13,184 bases of DNA from Stenotrophomonas sp. (GTDB taxonomy: Bacteria > Pseudomonadota > Gammaproteobacteria > Xanthomonadales > Xanthomonadaceae), in contig DQIG01000147.1 of the NCBI GenBank assembly GCA_003525885.1, positions 1-13,184 on the forward strand. The letters run 5' to 3'. A model generated the notes under the pieces. That model was not told where the DNA came from and made no database searches. It worked only from the letters and a program-made list of their open reading frames with translations. The translations under genes were made by a program, and so were the position numbers. This document shows, piece by piece, positions 1 through 6,680 of the stretch (positions are counted from its first letter, which is position 1; each line of letters begins with the position of its first letter).

Positions 1-496
1 TCGCCATCTGCTTGCCGGGCATCGCATCCAGGGTGAAACGCGCCCCCACTTCGGCGATACGGCCGGCGCCCTTGGTCACCACCATGAAGTTGATGATGGT
101 CAGGATGACGAACACGACGATACCGACCGTGTAATTGCCTCCGATCAGGAAGTGGCCGAAGGCTTCGATCACCTTGCCGGCCGCATCCGGGCCGGTATGG
201 CCTTCCGTCAGCACTACGCGGGTCGAGGCGACGTTCAGCGACAAACGCAGCATCGTGGAGACCAGCAGCACGGCCGGGAAGGCAATGAAGTCCAGCGGCT
301 TGACGGTATACAGCGCTGTCATCAGCACAATGATCGACAGCGAGATGTTGAAACTGAACAGCAAATCCAGCATGAAGGCCGGCAGCGGCAGCACCATCAT
401 CGCCAGCATCATGACGATCAGGATCGGTGCGGCCATCGCCCGGGAGCTTTTCACCGGCACCCAGGCCGGCAGTTTCATCGTATTGAGTTTCGCCAT
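1..496 (-). CDS. flhA: FlhA, flagellar export gate protein (5' part only)
   Basis: The minus strand from the ATG at 496 stays open to the window edge and gives 165 residues of an FlhA (FHIPEP family) N-terminus; full-length FlhA is about 690-700 residues. After a short basic N-terminus come hydrophobic segments (about residues 20-45 and 48-65). A conserved cytoplasmic loop follows, with [14 protein letters not shown], then [11 protein letters not shown] and the signature run [20 protein letters not shown]. In the family FlhA is an inner-membrane component of the type III flagellar export apparatus; its membrane part is linked to proton-driven export and its C-terminal domain, missing here, docks chaperone-substrate complexes. 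The start lies 2 bases after the flhB stop and has no strong Shine-Dalgarno of its own, which suggests translational coupling. The sequence looks betaproteobacterial. Identity is secure. Confidence 0.95.
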   Translation of the reverse strand, partial: MAKLNTMKLPAWVPVKSSRAMAAPILIVMMLAMMVLPLPAFMLDLLFSFNISLSIIVLMTALYTVKPLDFIAFPAVLLVSTMLRLSLNVASTRVVLTEGHTGPDAAGKVIEAFGHFLIGGNYTVGIVVFVILTIINFMVVTKGAGRIAEVGARFTLDAMPGKQMA

Positions 497-498
497 AG

Positions 499-1671
499 TT
501 ATTGCATCGTTCTACGCTGCGCCGCCCGCGACTTGGTCGCCGTGGCCGGATCGAGTTCCTTGGGCACTTGAAGTTCGGTTGGCTCAGTGGGCCGGTGGCC
601 GCCAAACTGGCCGTAGGTGCGCAGTTGGAAGACATAGGCCAGCACTTCGGCCACGGCGGTATAAAGGGCTTCCGGAATTTCGTCGCCAATTTCGGTGTGG
701 GTGTGCAATGCACGCGCCAGCGGCGGCGCTTCCAGCAGCGGCACTTTGTGCTCGCGCGCCAATTCGCGGATCTTGGCGGCGATGTCGTCGGCGCCCTTGG
801 CCACCACTTTGGGCGCGCCCATCTTGCCTTCGGCGTACTTCAGCGCGACTGCATAGTGGGTCGGGTTGGTCACCACCACATCGGCGGTCGGCACTTCGGC
901 CATCATCCGGCGGCGGGCCATGGCGCGCTGCATCGCGCGGATCTTGCCCTTGATATGCGGATCGCCTTCAGCCTCCTTGTGTTCCTTCTTGACCTCTTCA
1001 CGCGTCATGCGCAGCTTCTTGCCGTAATTCCAGATCTGGTACGGCACGTCCAGTATGGCGATGAAAATCAGCGACGACACGATGATGACGAAGCTGATCC
1101 ACAGCAAGTGCGCCGAATGCTGGCTGCTGGTCTTGAGCGACTCGACACCCAGCCCCATCACCGCATCGATCTGGCTCTTGATCGCCAACCAGGCGACCGT
1201 GCCAACCAACAAGGTCTTCAGCACCGCCTTGAGCAATTCGGCCAGCGAATTGATGGAAAACATGTTGGTGAAGCCCTTGGCCGGATTGAGCTTGCTGAAT
1301 TTGGGAATCAGCGACTCGGTATTGAACAGCCACCCCCCGAGAATCAACGGCGAAGCGATCGCGGCCAGGGTCATCAGGAATGCGATCGGGATGATGGCAA
1401 TGGCGATATCGATAAAGTGCGCGCTGAGCATGTTGAACAGCACGACAGGGTCGTAAGCGGCGGCACGCTCAAAGGTGAACGTGGCGACCATGATGCGATC
1501 CAGGCTGGTCACCAGCGGACCACTGAACATCCAGACACAGCAACCGCCGATCAGCAGCACCATGCACGTCGCCATTTCGCGCGAACGCGGCACATCGCCC
1601 TGCTCACGAGCACGCTCAATGCGCTTACTCGTGGCGGGTTCGGTCCGCTCCATGTCGCTGTCGTCGGCCAT
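499..1671 (-). CDS. flhB: FlhB, flagellar export switch protein
   Basis: Encodes 390 residues. The chosen ATG at 1671 gives the usual FlhB opening ([19 protein letters not shown]), with a purine-rich AGGGGGGA upstream. An in-frame extension to 1833 adds 54 residues unlike the family and is rejected. There are four hydrophobic segments (about residues 33-53, 85-112, 145-165 and 188-208), then a charged linker ([21 protein letters not shown]) and the cytoplasmic domain. The autocleavage site NPTH is at 269-272, as expected for a working substrate-specificity switch that changes export from rod/hook to filament proteins. The C-terminus (about 350-390) is a Pro/Thr-rich tail typical of betaproteobacterial FlhB. 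It sits directly upstream of flhA and probably shares its transcript, while hairpins at 1928-1992 separate it from cheZ. Confidence 0.96.
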   Translation of the reverse strand: MADDSDMERTEPATSKRIERAREQGDVPRSREMATCMVLLIGGCCVWMFSGPLVTSLDRIMVATFTFERAAAYDPVVLFNMLSAHFIDIAIAIIPIAFLMTLAAIASPLILGGWLFNTESLIPKFSKLNPAKGFTNMFSINSLAELLKAVLKTLLVGTVAWLAIKSQIDAVMGLGVESLKTSSQHSAHLLWISFVIIVSSLIFIAILDVPYQIWNYGKKLRMTREEVKKEHKEAEGDPHIKGKIRAMQRAMARRRMMAEVPTADVVVTNPTHYAVALKYAEGKMGAPKVVAKGADDIAAKIRELAREHKVPLLEAPPLARALHTHTEIGDEIPEALYTAVAEVLAYVFQLRTYGQFGGHRPTEPTELQVPKELDPATATKSRAAQRRTMQ

Positions 1672-1927
1672 TTGCCGAATCCCCCCTGCATAAACTCCGT
1701 TCCCGATTGATAGACGGATTTCGAGAACAATAGCCAGAATTATTGGGGAGCAAGCACGGGGATCATCAGGGGAATAGGGGCAAAAAGGTCCCCCATTTCG
1801 GACTAGGCAAAAGCACAAGGCTCTGCCTGTCACAGAACGAGGCGTATCGAAAAGGAAAGAAAAAACGACTGAAATGACAACATTCTGGCCGGAGTAGCCG
1901 AATTTCCCTCGGAAATGTCACCTCATT
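1672..1927. other. Spacer upstream of flhB
   Basis: About 256 bases between the flhB start and the hairpins behind cheZ. I see no supported gene in any frame. This should hold the flhB promoter because the flanking hairpins would stop cheZ read-through, but I could not find a convincing sigma-70, sigma-54 or sigma-28 promoter here. The stretch is more AT-rich than the coding regions and contains pyrimidine runs on the minus strand (TTTTTTCTTTCCTTTT around 1849-1864). Confidence 0.5.
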
Positions 1928-1948
1928 AAATGCGAGCCTCTCGCATTT
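1928..1948. terminator. Perfect 9-bp inverted repeat between cheZ and flhB
   Basis: AAATGCGAG at 1928-1936 pairs with CTCGCATTT at 1940-1948 around the loop CCT. It lies just beyond the first hairpin after cheZ and could be a second terminator or a dyad-symmetric protein site. The stem is moderately AT-rich at its base and there is no long T tract, so termination is only a possibility. Confidence 0.45.
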
Positions 1949-1961
1949 CCAGCCAGATAAA

Positions 1962-1992
1962 GCCAGTCATTGCCGTTGCAGCAATGACTGGC
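1962..1992 (-). terminator. Hairpin terminator behind cheZ
   Basis: GCCAGTCATTGC (1962-1973) is the exact reverse complement of GCAATGACTGGC (1981-1992), giving a 12-bp stem with a 7-base loop that begins 8 bases after the cheZ stop. On the minus strand the stem is followed by TTTATCT, a weak T tract. This fits a Rho-independent terminator that ends the cheZ transcript. Confidence 0.7.
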
Positions 1993-2000
1993 GGCACTTC

Positions 2001-2729
2001 TCAGAAGCCGAGACTTTCCAGCAGATCGTCCACCTGCCCCTGATTGGCAATCACATCCTTGCCGGCCGGATCGATCTGGGGCCCGTTCAAGAGGCCGGTA
2101 TCTTCCTTCTTCGCATCACCGGGCGAGTAATCCACCAGTAGCTGCACCAATTGCGACTCCAGGTCATGCGCCAATTGGGTGACGCGCTTGATCACCTGCC
2201 CCGTCAAATCCTGGAAATCCTGGGCCATCATGATTTCCAGCATGCGGGCCTTTTCCGCTTCGGTCGATTCCAGCACCGCAGTGGAGAACTTCTGCGAGTC
2301 GCCGGCCAACTGCTTGAATTCGTCGATGCTCATCTGGCCTGCATACAGCCTGGCCCAGCGCTCGTTGATGTTCTTGGCATGTTCCTGCAGGCGGTCTTGC
2401 GCGGGCATGCCGGAGTCCAGCGCATTGAGCACCTTGTTGGCGGCCTGCTCGGTGAGGGTGGCGACGTGCTCCAGGCGGCCTTGCGCATCGCCGATCTGGG
2501 CGGCCACATCGGTGAGCGAGCGGTCGTAGCCCAACTCACGCATGGAGTCGTGCAGCAGGCGGACAATGCCGCCCAGACGTTCGTACATCGGCTTGTCGGA
2601 CTGGTCTTCCGCCACGGCCGGTTGCGCATTGCTTGCGGCAGCGGCAGGGGCCGCGCTGGCAACCGAGGTCGGCAGCGCCTGTGCGGAAATTTCGTCGAAC
2701 AATGCTTCCAAATCAACGTCGTCGCTCAT
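2001..2729 (-). CDS. cheZ: CheZ, CheY-P phosphatase
   Basis: Encodes 242 residues; the ATG at 2729 has AGGGAG about 10 bases upstream. CheZ removes phosphate from CheY-P in the cytoplasm and so ends the motor-switching signal. An Ala-rich variable stretch (about 22-42) precedes the helical body. The catalytic segment DFQDLTGQVIKRV is at 171-183, with D174 and Q178 corresponding to E. coli Asp143 and Gln147. The C-terminal CheY-binding tail QVDDLLESLGF (232-242) follows a flexible linker (about 202-228). All functional elements are present. cheY, which usually sits directly upstream in betaproteobacteria, is not there: the next ~500 bases upstream hold no recognisable gene. The candidate sigma-28 box at 2862-2869 would give cheZ its own late-flagellar promoter. 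Confidence 0.96.
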   Translation of the reverse strand: MSDDVDLEALFDEISAQALPTSVASAAPAAAASNAQPAVAEDQSDKPMYERLGGIVRLLHDSMRELGYDRSLTDVAAQIGDAQGRLEHVATLTEQAANKVLNALDSGMPAQDRLQEHAKNINERWARLYAGQMSIDEFKQLAGDSQKFSTAVLESTEAEKARMLEIMMAQDFQDLTGQVIKRVTQLAHDLESQLVQLLVDYSPGDAKKEDTGLLNGPQIDPAGKDVIANQGQVDDLLESLGF

Positions 2730-3191
2730 GATTTCTGGTTCTCCCTACAAATTTGGTGCACTTCCATGTTGCCCGCTCCGGCAGATCAAACGGGTCGTCC
2801 TTTGAAGCTGCGCTTCATGCCTGAACCGCCTGGCCCGGTTTTCCGGCAGGGTATTCAATGCTTATCGGCGCAAGCCATCGGAGTCTGAAGGCCGCACAGG
2901 CCACGACAGCGATTCGGCAGCAGCGTCGGGCGGTACAGGCTGTCGCCGGACCGACCCACGTTACCAGATGGCTGAGTATAGGACGCGTGCCAGCCATGCC
3001 ATCGGCTAAACAGCGAGTGAAATCCCCCATTTGTTCCCGTTTCTCCGGCGTTTCGGGTCCCCTTGACCCGGCCATGTCAGCGACATTTTTCCATTCTTTT
3101 GCGACGTCGCGTCAGATTTTAACGAGCTTTTTCCTAAAAGCAATCCTTGGCCTTCGTTTGCCATGATTTTCATCATAGATCGTGCATAACC
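2730..3191. other. Non-coding spacer between cheZ and the btuB leader
   Basis: No open frame here resembles a known protein, and I found no remnant of CheY (no KPF or DWxMP-like motif). It contains a 6-bp hairpin TGAAGC/GCTTCA at 2803-2817 in the presumed cheZ leader, a candidate sigma-28 box at 2862-2869, a small ATGTC/GACAT hairpin followed by TTTT at 3074-3090 on the plus strand, and a 10-bp perfect palindrome GCGACGTCGC at 3101-3110. The stretch around 3085-3190 is AT-rich, as expected for a divergent promoter region. Confidence 0.6.
2862..2888 (-). promoter_or_regulatory. Candidate sigma-28 (FliA) promoter for cheZ
   Basis: On the minus strand 2869-2862 reads GCCGATAA, an exact match to the sigma-28 -10 consensus. 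Fifteen bases further upstream, where TAAA is expected, the sequence is TCAG (2888-2885), only a partial match. The box lies about 130 bases upstream of the cheZ start and points toward it. cheZ is a late flagellar/chemotaxis gene in many proteobacteria, so the location fits. The weak -35 keeps confidence moderate. Confidence 0.4.
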
Positions 3192-3221
3192 TTGTTGCCC
3201 AGGGTTTGTCGCGCTTACAAT
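3192..3221 (+). promoter_or_regulatory. Sigma-70-type promoter of the riboswitch transcript
   Basis: TTGTTG at 3192-3197 and TACAAT at 3216-3221 are separated by 18 bases. The -10 matches consensus in 5 of 6 bases and the -35 in 3 of 6. The predicted start (about 3228) falls just before the first conserved riboswitch helix, which supports the assignment. Confidence 0.6.
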
Positions 3222-3226
3222 TGCGC

Positions 3227-3455
3227 GGTTTTGGTGCCCGCTGGCGCGTCCGCGCCGGCAGTTAAACGGGAAACACACATTGGCGCATGCCGGATGCCTG
3301 CATCCGTATTGTCGAAAATGTAACGTGTGCTGCCCCCGCAACGGTAAACAAGTGTCGCAGCGTTATGCGGCAAGCTTCCTCCAGCAACCACTGTGCCACG
3401 GCATGGGAAGGTGAGGTGGCCCGACTTGTCAGCCCGGATACCGGCCAAACCAGGT
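3227..3455 (+). promoter_or_regulatory. Cobalamin (adenosylcobalamin) riboswitch
   Basis: The conserved elements of the B12 riboswitch appear in order: GGTGCCC (3233-3239), TTAAACGGGAA (about 3263-3273), the core CTGCCCCCGCAACGGTAA (about 3330-3347), CCACTGTGCCACGGCATGGG (about 3389-3408), GGTGAGGTGGC, and the B12 box AGCCCGGATACCGGCC (3431-3446). In the family, binding of the cobalamin coenzyme represses expression of uptake or synthesis genes. The gene that follows begins as btuB, the outer-membrane B12 receptor and the most common target of this RNA. The aptamer looks complete. Confidence 0.95.
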
Positions 3456-3456
3456 G

Positions 3457-3483
3457 GAAGTGAGCGCAACGCCTCGCTTCTTT
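3457..3483 (+). terminator. Candidate expression-platform hairpin of the riboswitch
   Basis: GAAGTGAG (3457-3464) pairs with CTCGCTTC (3473-3480) over 8 bp, one of them a G-U pair, followed by TTTAC. It lies right after the B12 box, where a regulatory stem would sit. The short T run makes it a weak intrinsic terminator; control at the level of translation is an alternative. Confidence 0.4.
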
Positions 3484-3535
3484 ACACAGTTGGCCCACGG
3501 GGACGTCGGCCAGCCGGAATTAACAGAAAATTATC

Positions 3536-4501
3536 ATGACCCTTCGTATTTCCCGTCCTGCGGCCCTGACGTCGCTGGCATTCGCCATGGCTGCCTGCTA
3601 TGCGCACGCTGAACCTGTCGACGCCGTCGTCGTCACCGCCACCCGCACGCCACAACCGCTGGCCAACGTCATCAGCGACACCATCACCATCGGTCCTGAG
3701 CAGATCGCCGCATCCGGCGCCGGCTCCATCGTCGACCTGCTGCAGCGCCAGCGCGGCATCGAGATCGCCCGCAACGGCGGCGCCGGCAAGGCCGGTGGCG
3801 CACGTCCGGAAGAACGCGTGCCGATGACCCGCATCCGCAAGCGCATCGCCGAGCGCCTGATGGAGTCGAAGAACTCCACCGCCATGCTGACCACCTTCAA
3901 CGAAGTCGACCTGTCCAAGGTCTCGGCTGCGCGCAAGGAACTGCAGGACGAGTTCGTCAAGGCACACGGCATCAAGCTGGGCTTCATGAGCTTCTTCGTG
4001 AAGGCCGCTGCCAACGCGCTGCAGCGCTTCCCGCTGGTCAACGCCTCGATCGACGGCGATGACATCATCTACCACGGCTACTCGGACATCTCGATCGCCG
4101 TGTCGACCGAGAAGGGCCTGGTCACGCCGGTGCTGCGCAACGTCGAGCGCATGTCGTTCGCCGACATCGAGAAGACCATCGCCGACTACGCCAAGAAGGC
4201 CCGTGACGGCAAGCTGAGCCTGGAAGAGCTGCAGGGCGGCACCTTCACCGTGACCAACGGCGGCACCTTCGGTTCGCTGCTGTCGACCCCGATCATCAAC
4301 CCGCCGCAGAGCGCCATCCTGGGCATGCATGCCATCAAGGAGCGTCCGATCGCCCAGAACGGCCAGGTCGTGATCGCGCCGATGATGTACCTGGCGCTGT
4401 CGTACGACCACCGCATCATCGACGGCAAGGACTCGGTGCAGTTCCTGGTGGACATCAAGAACCAGCTGGAAAACCCGGGCCGCATGCTGTTCGGCCTGTA
4501 A
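3536..4501 (+). CDS. btuB'-'sucB: Chimeric ORF: BtuB N-terminus fused to SucB catalytic domain
   Basis: This 321-residue frame joins parts of two unrelated proteins. Residues 1-25 are a Sec signal peptide ending near AHA, residues 29-37 (DAVVVTATR) are a TonB box, and about 38-84 are the start of a BtuB plug domain ([20 protein letters not shown]). From about residue 85 the sequence is the C-terminal acyltransferase domain of the E2 subunit of 2-oxoglutarate dehydrogenase ([31 protein letters not shown] at 241-252, active-site DHRIIDG with H292 and D296). The plug remainder and beta-barrel of BtuB are missing, as are the lipoyl and E1/E3-binding domains of SucB. A product with a secretion signal on a cytoplasmic acyltransferase should not work as either parent. 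The E2 part looks like Stenotrophomonas and leads into lpd; the BtuB part belongs with the riboswitch. A chimeric contig is the likeliest cause. The ATG has only a weak ribosome site (GGAATTAACAG). Confidence 0.9.
   Translation: MTLRISRPAALTSLAFAMAACYAHAEPVDAVVVTATRTPQPLANVISDTITIGPEQIAASGAGSIVDLLQRQRGIEIARNGGAGKAGGARPEERVPMTRIRKRIAERLMESKNSTAMLTTFNEVDLSKVSAARKELQDEFVKAHGIKLGFMSFFVKAAANALQRFPLVNASIDGDDIIYHGYSDISIAVSTEKGLVTPVLRNVERMSFADIEKTIADYAKKARDGKLSLEELQGGTFTVTNGGTFGSLLSTPIINPPQSAILGMHAIKERPIAQNGQVVIAPMMYLALSYDHRIIDGKDSVQFLVDIKNQLENPGRMLFGL
3773..3793. other. Junction of the two DNA blocks
   Basis: BtuB-like coding ends and SucB-like coding begins within codons N80 to A86. The run GGCGGCGCCGGC at 3776-3787 encodes GGAG, which fits both the BtuB motif (RNGGAG) and the flexible Gly/Ala linker before the E2 catalytic domain. 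It may therefore be a short identity shared by the parents. No inverted repeat, target duplication or transposase marks the join. Confidence 0.8.
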
Positions 4502-4512
4502 GAAACCTCCCG

Positions 4513-4540
4513 CCCCTCCGCGCCTGCGCGGAGGGGTTCT
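4513..4540 (+). terminator. Hairpin between sucB and lpd
   Basis: CCCCTCCGCG (4513-4522) is the exact reverse complement of CGCGGAGGGG (4527-4536), giving a 10-bp GC-rich stem with the tetraloop CCTG, followed by TTCT. With such a short T run it is more likely a processing or stability hairpin, or a partial attenuator lowering lpd relative to sucB, than a full terminator. Confidence 0.5.
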
Positions 4541-4564
4541 GGTAATGCATCAAGGAATAATTCA

Positions 4565-6001
4565 ATGGCTGAACAATTCGACGTCGTCGTCATCGGTGCC
4601 GGCCCGGCCGGTTACCACGCTGCCATCCGCGCGGCCCAGCTGGGCCTGAAGACCGCCTGCATCGACGCAGCGCTGGGCAAGGACGGCAAGCCGGCCCTCG
4701 GCGGCACCTGCCTGCGCGTGGGCTGCATCCCGTCCAAGGCGCTGCTGGATTCCTCGCGCCAGTTCTGGAACATGGGCCACATCTTTGGCGACCACGGCAT
4801 CAGCTTCAAGGATGCCAAGATCGACGTCGAGGCGATGGTTGGCCGCAAGGACAAGATCGTCAAGCAGTTCACCGGCGGCATCGGCATGCTGTTCAAGGCC
4901 AACAAGGTCGCCGCCTACTACGGCTTCGGCGAACTGCAGCCGGGCAACGTGGTCAAGGTCACCCAGCATGACGGTTCCATCGTCGAGCTGAAGGGCACCA
5001 ACGTCATCATCGCCGCCGGTTCGGATTCGATCGAACTGCCGTTCGCCAAGTTCGACGGCGAAACCATCGTCGACAACGTCGGCGGCCTGGACTTCACCGA
5101 AGTGCCGAACCGCCTGGCCGTGATCGGCGCCGGCGTGATCGGCCTGGAACTGGGCAGCGTGTGGAAGCGCCTGGGCGCTGAAGTCACCATCCTGGAAGCG
5201 CTGCCGGAGTTCCTGGCCGTGGCCGACGCCGAAGTGGCCAAGACCGCTGCCAAGGAATTCAAGAAGCAGGGCCTGGACATCCGCCTCGGTGCCAAGGTCT
5301 CCAAGACCGAGATCACCGGCAAGGGCAAGAAGAAGGAAGTCGTTGTCACCTACACCGACAGCGAAGGCGAGAAGACCCTGACCGTGGACAAGCTGCTGGT
5401 GGCCGTCGGCCGTCGCGCCGCCACCAAGGGCCTGCTGGCTGAAGGCACCGGCGTCAAGATCAACGAGCGTGGCCAGATCGAAGTCGACGCGCACTGCCAC
5501 ACCGGCGTCAACGGCGTGTGGGCGGTCGGCGACTGCGTGCGCGGCCCGATGCTGGCGCACAAGGGCTTCGAGGAAGGCATCGCGGTGGCTGAGCTGATCG
5601 CCGGCCTGCCGGGCCACGTCAACTTCGACACCATCCCGTGGGTCATCTACACCGAGCCGGAACTGGCCTGGGTCGGCAAGACCGAAGCGCAGCTGAAGGC
5701 CGAAGGCATTCCGTACAAGGCCGGCAGCTTCCCGTTCGCCGCCAACGGCCGCGCCGTGGCGATGATCGAGCCGGCAGGCTTCGTGAAGATCCTGGCCCAT
5801 GCCGAAACCGATCGCATCCTCGGCATGCACCTGGTCGGCGCCAACGTCTCCGAACTGGTGCACGAAGGCGTACTGACCATGGAGTTCAGCGGCTCGGCCG
5901 ATGACCTGGCCCGCATCTGCCACGCCCACCCGTCGCTGTCGGAAGTGATCCACGACGCGGCGATGGCGGTCAGCAAGCGCGCCATCCACAAGGCGAACTG
6001 A
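4565..6001 (+). CDS. lpd: Dihydrolipoyl dehydrogenase (E3)
   Basis: Encodes 478 residues, normal for the family. It reoxidises the dihydrolipoyl groups of E2 subunits and passes electrons through FAD to NAD+, serving 2-oxoglutarate dehydrogenase and possibly other 2-oxoacid complexes in the cytoplasm. The FAD-binding GAGPAG is at 11-16, the redox-active disulfide GGTCLRVGCIPSK has C49 and C54, the NAD-binding GAGVIG is at 188-193, and AVGDCVRGPMLAHKG is the second FAD contact. The C-terminal dyad HAHPSLSE gives H455 and E460. AAGGA lies about 9 bases before the ATG. It follows sucB by 63 bases, the usual Xanthomonadaceae order, so this part of the operon is native even though sucA and the 5' part of sucB are missing. 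A SMAG repeat and a strong terminator follow. No defects seen. Confidence 0.97.
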   Translation: MAEQFDVVVIGAGPAGYHAAIRAAQLGLKTACIDAALGKDGKPALGGTCLRVGCIPSKALLDSSRQFWNMGHIFGDHGISFKDAKIDVEAMVGRKDKIVKQFTGGIGMLFKANKVAAYYGFGELQPGNVVKVTQHDGSIVELKGTNVIIAAGSDSIELPFAKFDGETIVDNVGGLDFTEVPNRLAVIGAGVIGLELGSVWKRLGAEVTILEALPEFLAVADAEVAKTAAKEFKKQGLDIRLGAKVSKTEITGKGKKKEVVVTYTDSEGEKTLTVDKLLVAVGRRAATKGLLAEGTGVKINERGQIEVDAHCHTGVNGVWAVGDCVRGPMLAHKGFEEGIAVAELIAGLPGHVNFDTIPWVIYTEPELAWVGKTEAQLKAEGIPYKAGSFPFAANGRAVAMIEPAGFVKILAHAETDRILGMHLVGANVSELVHEGVLTMEFSGSADDLARICHAHPSLSEVIHDAAMAVSKRAIHKAN

Positions 6002-6011
6002 TCGTTCGCTG

Positions 6012-6034
6012 GTAGTGCCGGCCGCTGGCCGGCA
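6012..6034 (+). repeat. SMAG (GTAG-headed REP) element behind lpd
   Basis: GTAG (6012-6015) is followed by the palindrome TGCCGGCC-GCT-GGCCGGCA (6016-6034). This is the structure of the Stenotrophomonas maltophilia GTAG repeats, which are linked to REP-associated tyrosine transposases. A near-identical copy in the opposite orientation is at 10761-10782. The GTAG head begins 10 bases after the lpd stop. Confidence 0.8.
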
Positions 6035-6044
6035 TGACTGGATA

Positions 6045-6074
6045 CAGAAAACCCCGCCCCGGCGGGGTTTTCTG
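6045..6074. terminator. Strong bidirectional terminator between lpd and the small gene pair
   Basis: CAGAAAACCCCGCC (6045-6058) is the exact reverse complement of GGCGGGGTTTTCTG (6061-6074). The GC core is flanked by AAAA on one side and TTTT on the other, so it can terminate transcription from lpd on the plus strand and from the convergent minus-strand genes. Confidence 0.9.
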
Positions 6075-6094
6075 TTGCCTGCGCGGGCTAGGCT

Positions 6095-6352
6095 CTACAC
6101 CTTTCCAGCGCGCTTCTTCGGTGGATCCTCACAGACCCTGTGCTGCACCACCGACTCGCCGACCTTCCATTCCTTCGTGACCCGGCAGCGCTCCTTGGCC
6201 TCGGGTACGGTTGAAGCCTTCGCCCCCGCAGCATTCGCTTCATCAGCACCGGCTGCCTGCTGGCGCTCCAGCCACGCCGACGGTGGCGCGGGCGGTGCGG
6301 CCAGCACCGGGCCTGACAACAGAGCCAGACCCATCAGCAACACCGCCCTCAT
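6095..6352 (-). CDS. Small secreted protein of unknown function
   Basis: Encodes 85 residues. Residues 1-19 (MRAVLLMGLALLSGPVLAA) are a clear Sec signal peptide. The mature part is hydrophilic, with an Ala/Pro-rich N-terminus and two cysteines (C56 and C74) in RCRVTKEWKVGESVVQHRVCEDPP that could form a disulfide in the periplasm. I do not recognise the family. The chosen ATG at 6352 overlaps the stop of the upstream 70-residue gene as ATGA, suggesting translational coupling. Longer in-frame starts upstream would lose the signal peptide and overlap that gene. Its stop codon TAG is part of a GTAGAGCC string, resembling the head of a SMAG element, but without a matching palindrome. Confidence 0.7.
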   Translation of the reverse strand: MRAVLLMGLALLSGPVLAAPPAPPSAWLERQQAAGADEANAAGAKASTVPEAKERCRVTKEWKVGESVVQHRVCEDPPKKRAGKV

Positions 6353-6561
6353 GCGGGCACCGCGCGGCCACCGAGCAACCGCGCCGGCAGCATGAACAGC
6401 GCGCGCAGGAAGGCGAACAACGCCGAAAAGGTAATGCCGACCAGGCGGAACGGCAGGCTCAGCAGCCAGACGAACGGCCAGGCGATCAGGGCGAGGATCG
6501 CCAGCGGCCAGCACAGCACGAACAGCAGGCACCACACACCGAGCGCGAACAGGGTCTTCAT
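6349..6561 (-). CDS. Small hydrophobic inner-membrane protein of unknown function
   Basis: Encodes 70 residues. The ATG at 6561 has AAGGAG at 6573-6568, six bases upstream, which decides the start. Most of the chain is hydrophobic (about 4-36 and 41-58), with PF and PFRL turns and a basic C-terminus (RLLGGRA), as in one or two membrane segments with the C-terminus in the cytoplasm. It resembles short proteins seen only as hypotheticals in Stenotrophomonas; I know no function. It overlaps the next gene by four bases (ATGA), so the two are probably made together. A 7-bp hairpin GGCGGCA/TGCCGCC at 6576-6592 lies just upstream of the ribosome site and could affect translation. Confidence 0.65.
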   Translation of the reverse strand: MKTLFALGVWCLLFVLCWPLAILALIAWPFVWLLSLPFRLVGITFSALFAFLRALFMLPARLLGGRAVPA

Positions 6562-6680
6562 CACGGTCTCCTTGGGGCGGCACCCTGCCGCCTGCGGACA
6601 CCTTGGCGCCCCGCCCTGCCGCCGGCAAACGGTTTGCGACGAAACCGGGCTGGAGGCGATGAAACCGATCCAGCGCTGTT

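Noticed and set aside
1672..1833. In-frame N-terminal extension of flhB by 54 codons
   Set aside because: The extension is unlike any FlhB, and the ATG at 1671 gives the conserved N-terminus and has a ribosome site.
3101..3110. Perfect 10-bp palindrome GCGACGTCGC as a possible operator
   Set aside because: Too short and isolated to assign; no second copy nearby and no regulator gene in the window.
3006..3498. Short minus-strand frames opposite the cobalamin riboswitch and its promoter
   Set aside because: The region is explained by the structured leader RNA on the plus strand; the frames show no protein family features.
4562..5989. A 475-codon minus-strand frame opposite lpd
   Set aside because: It is the shadow of a high-GC gene: rich in Asp, Gly, Val, Gln and His, matches no family, and lpd on the plus strand has every family motif.
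6072..6097. GTAGAGCC at the stop of the 85-residue gene as another SMAG copy
   Set aside because: Only the head matches; the palindromic stem is absent (a 4-bp GCCT/AGGC pairing at best), so at most it is a decayed remnant.
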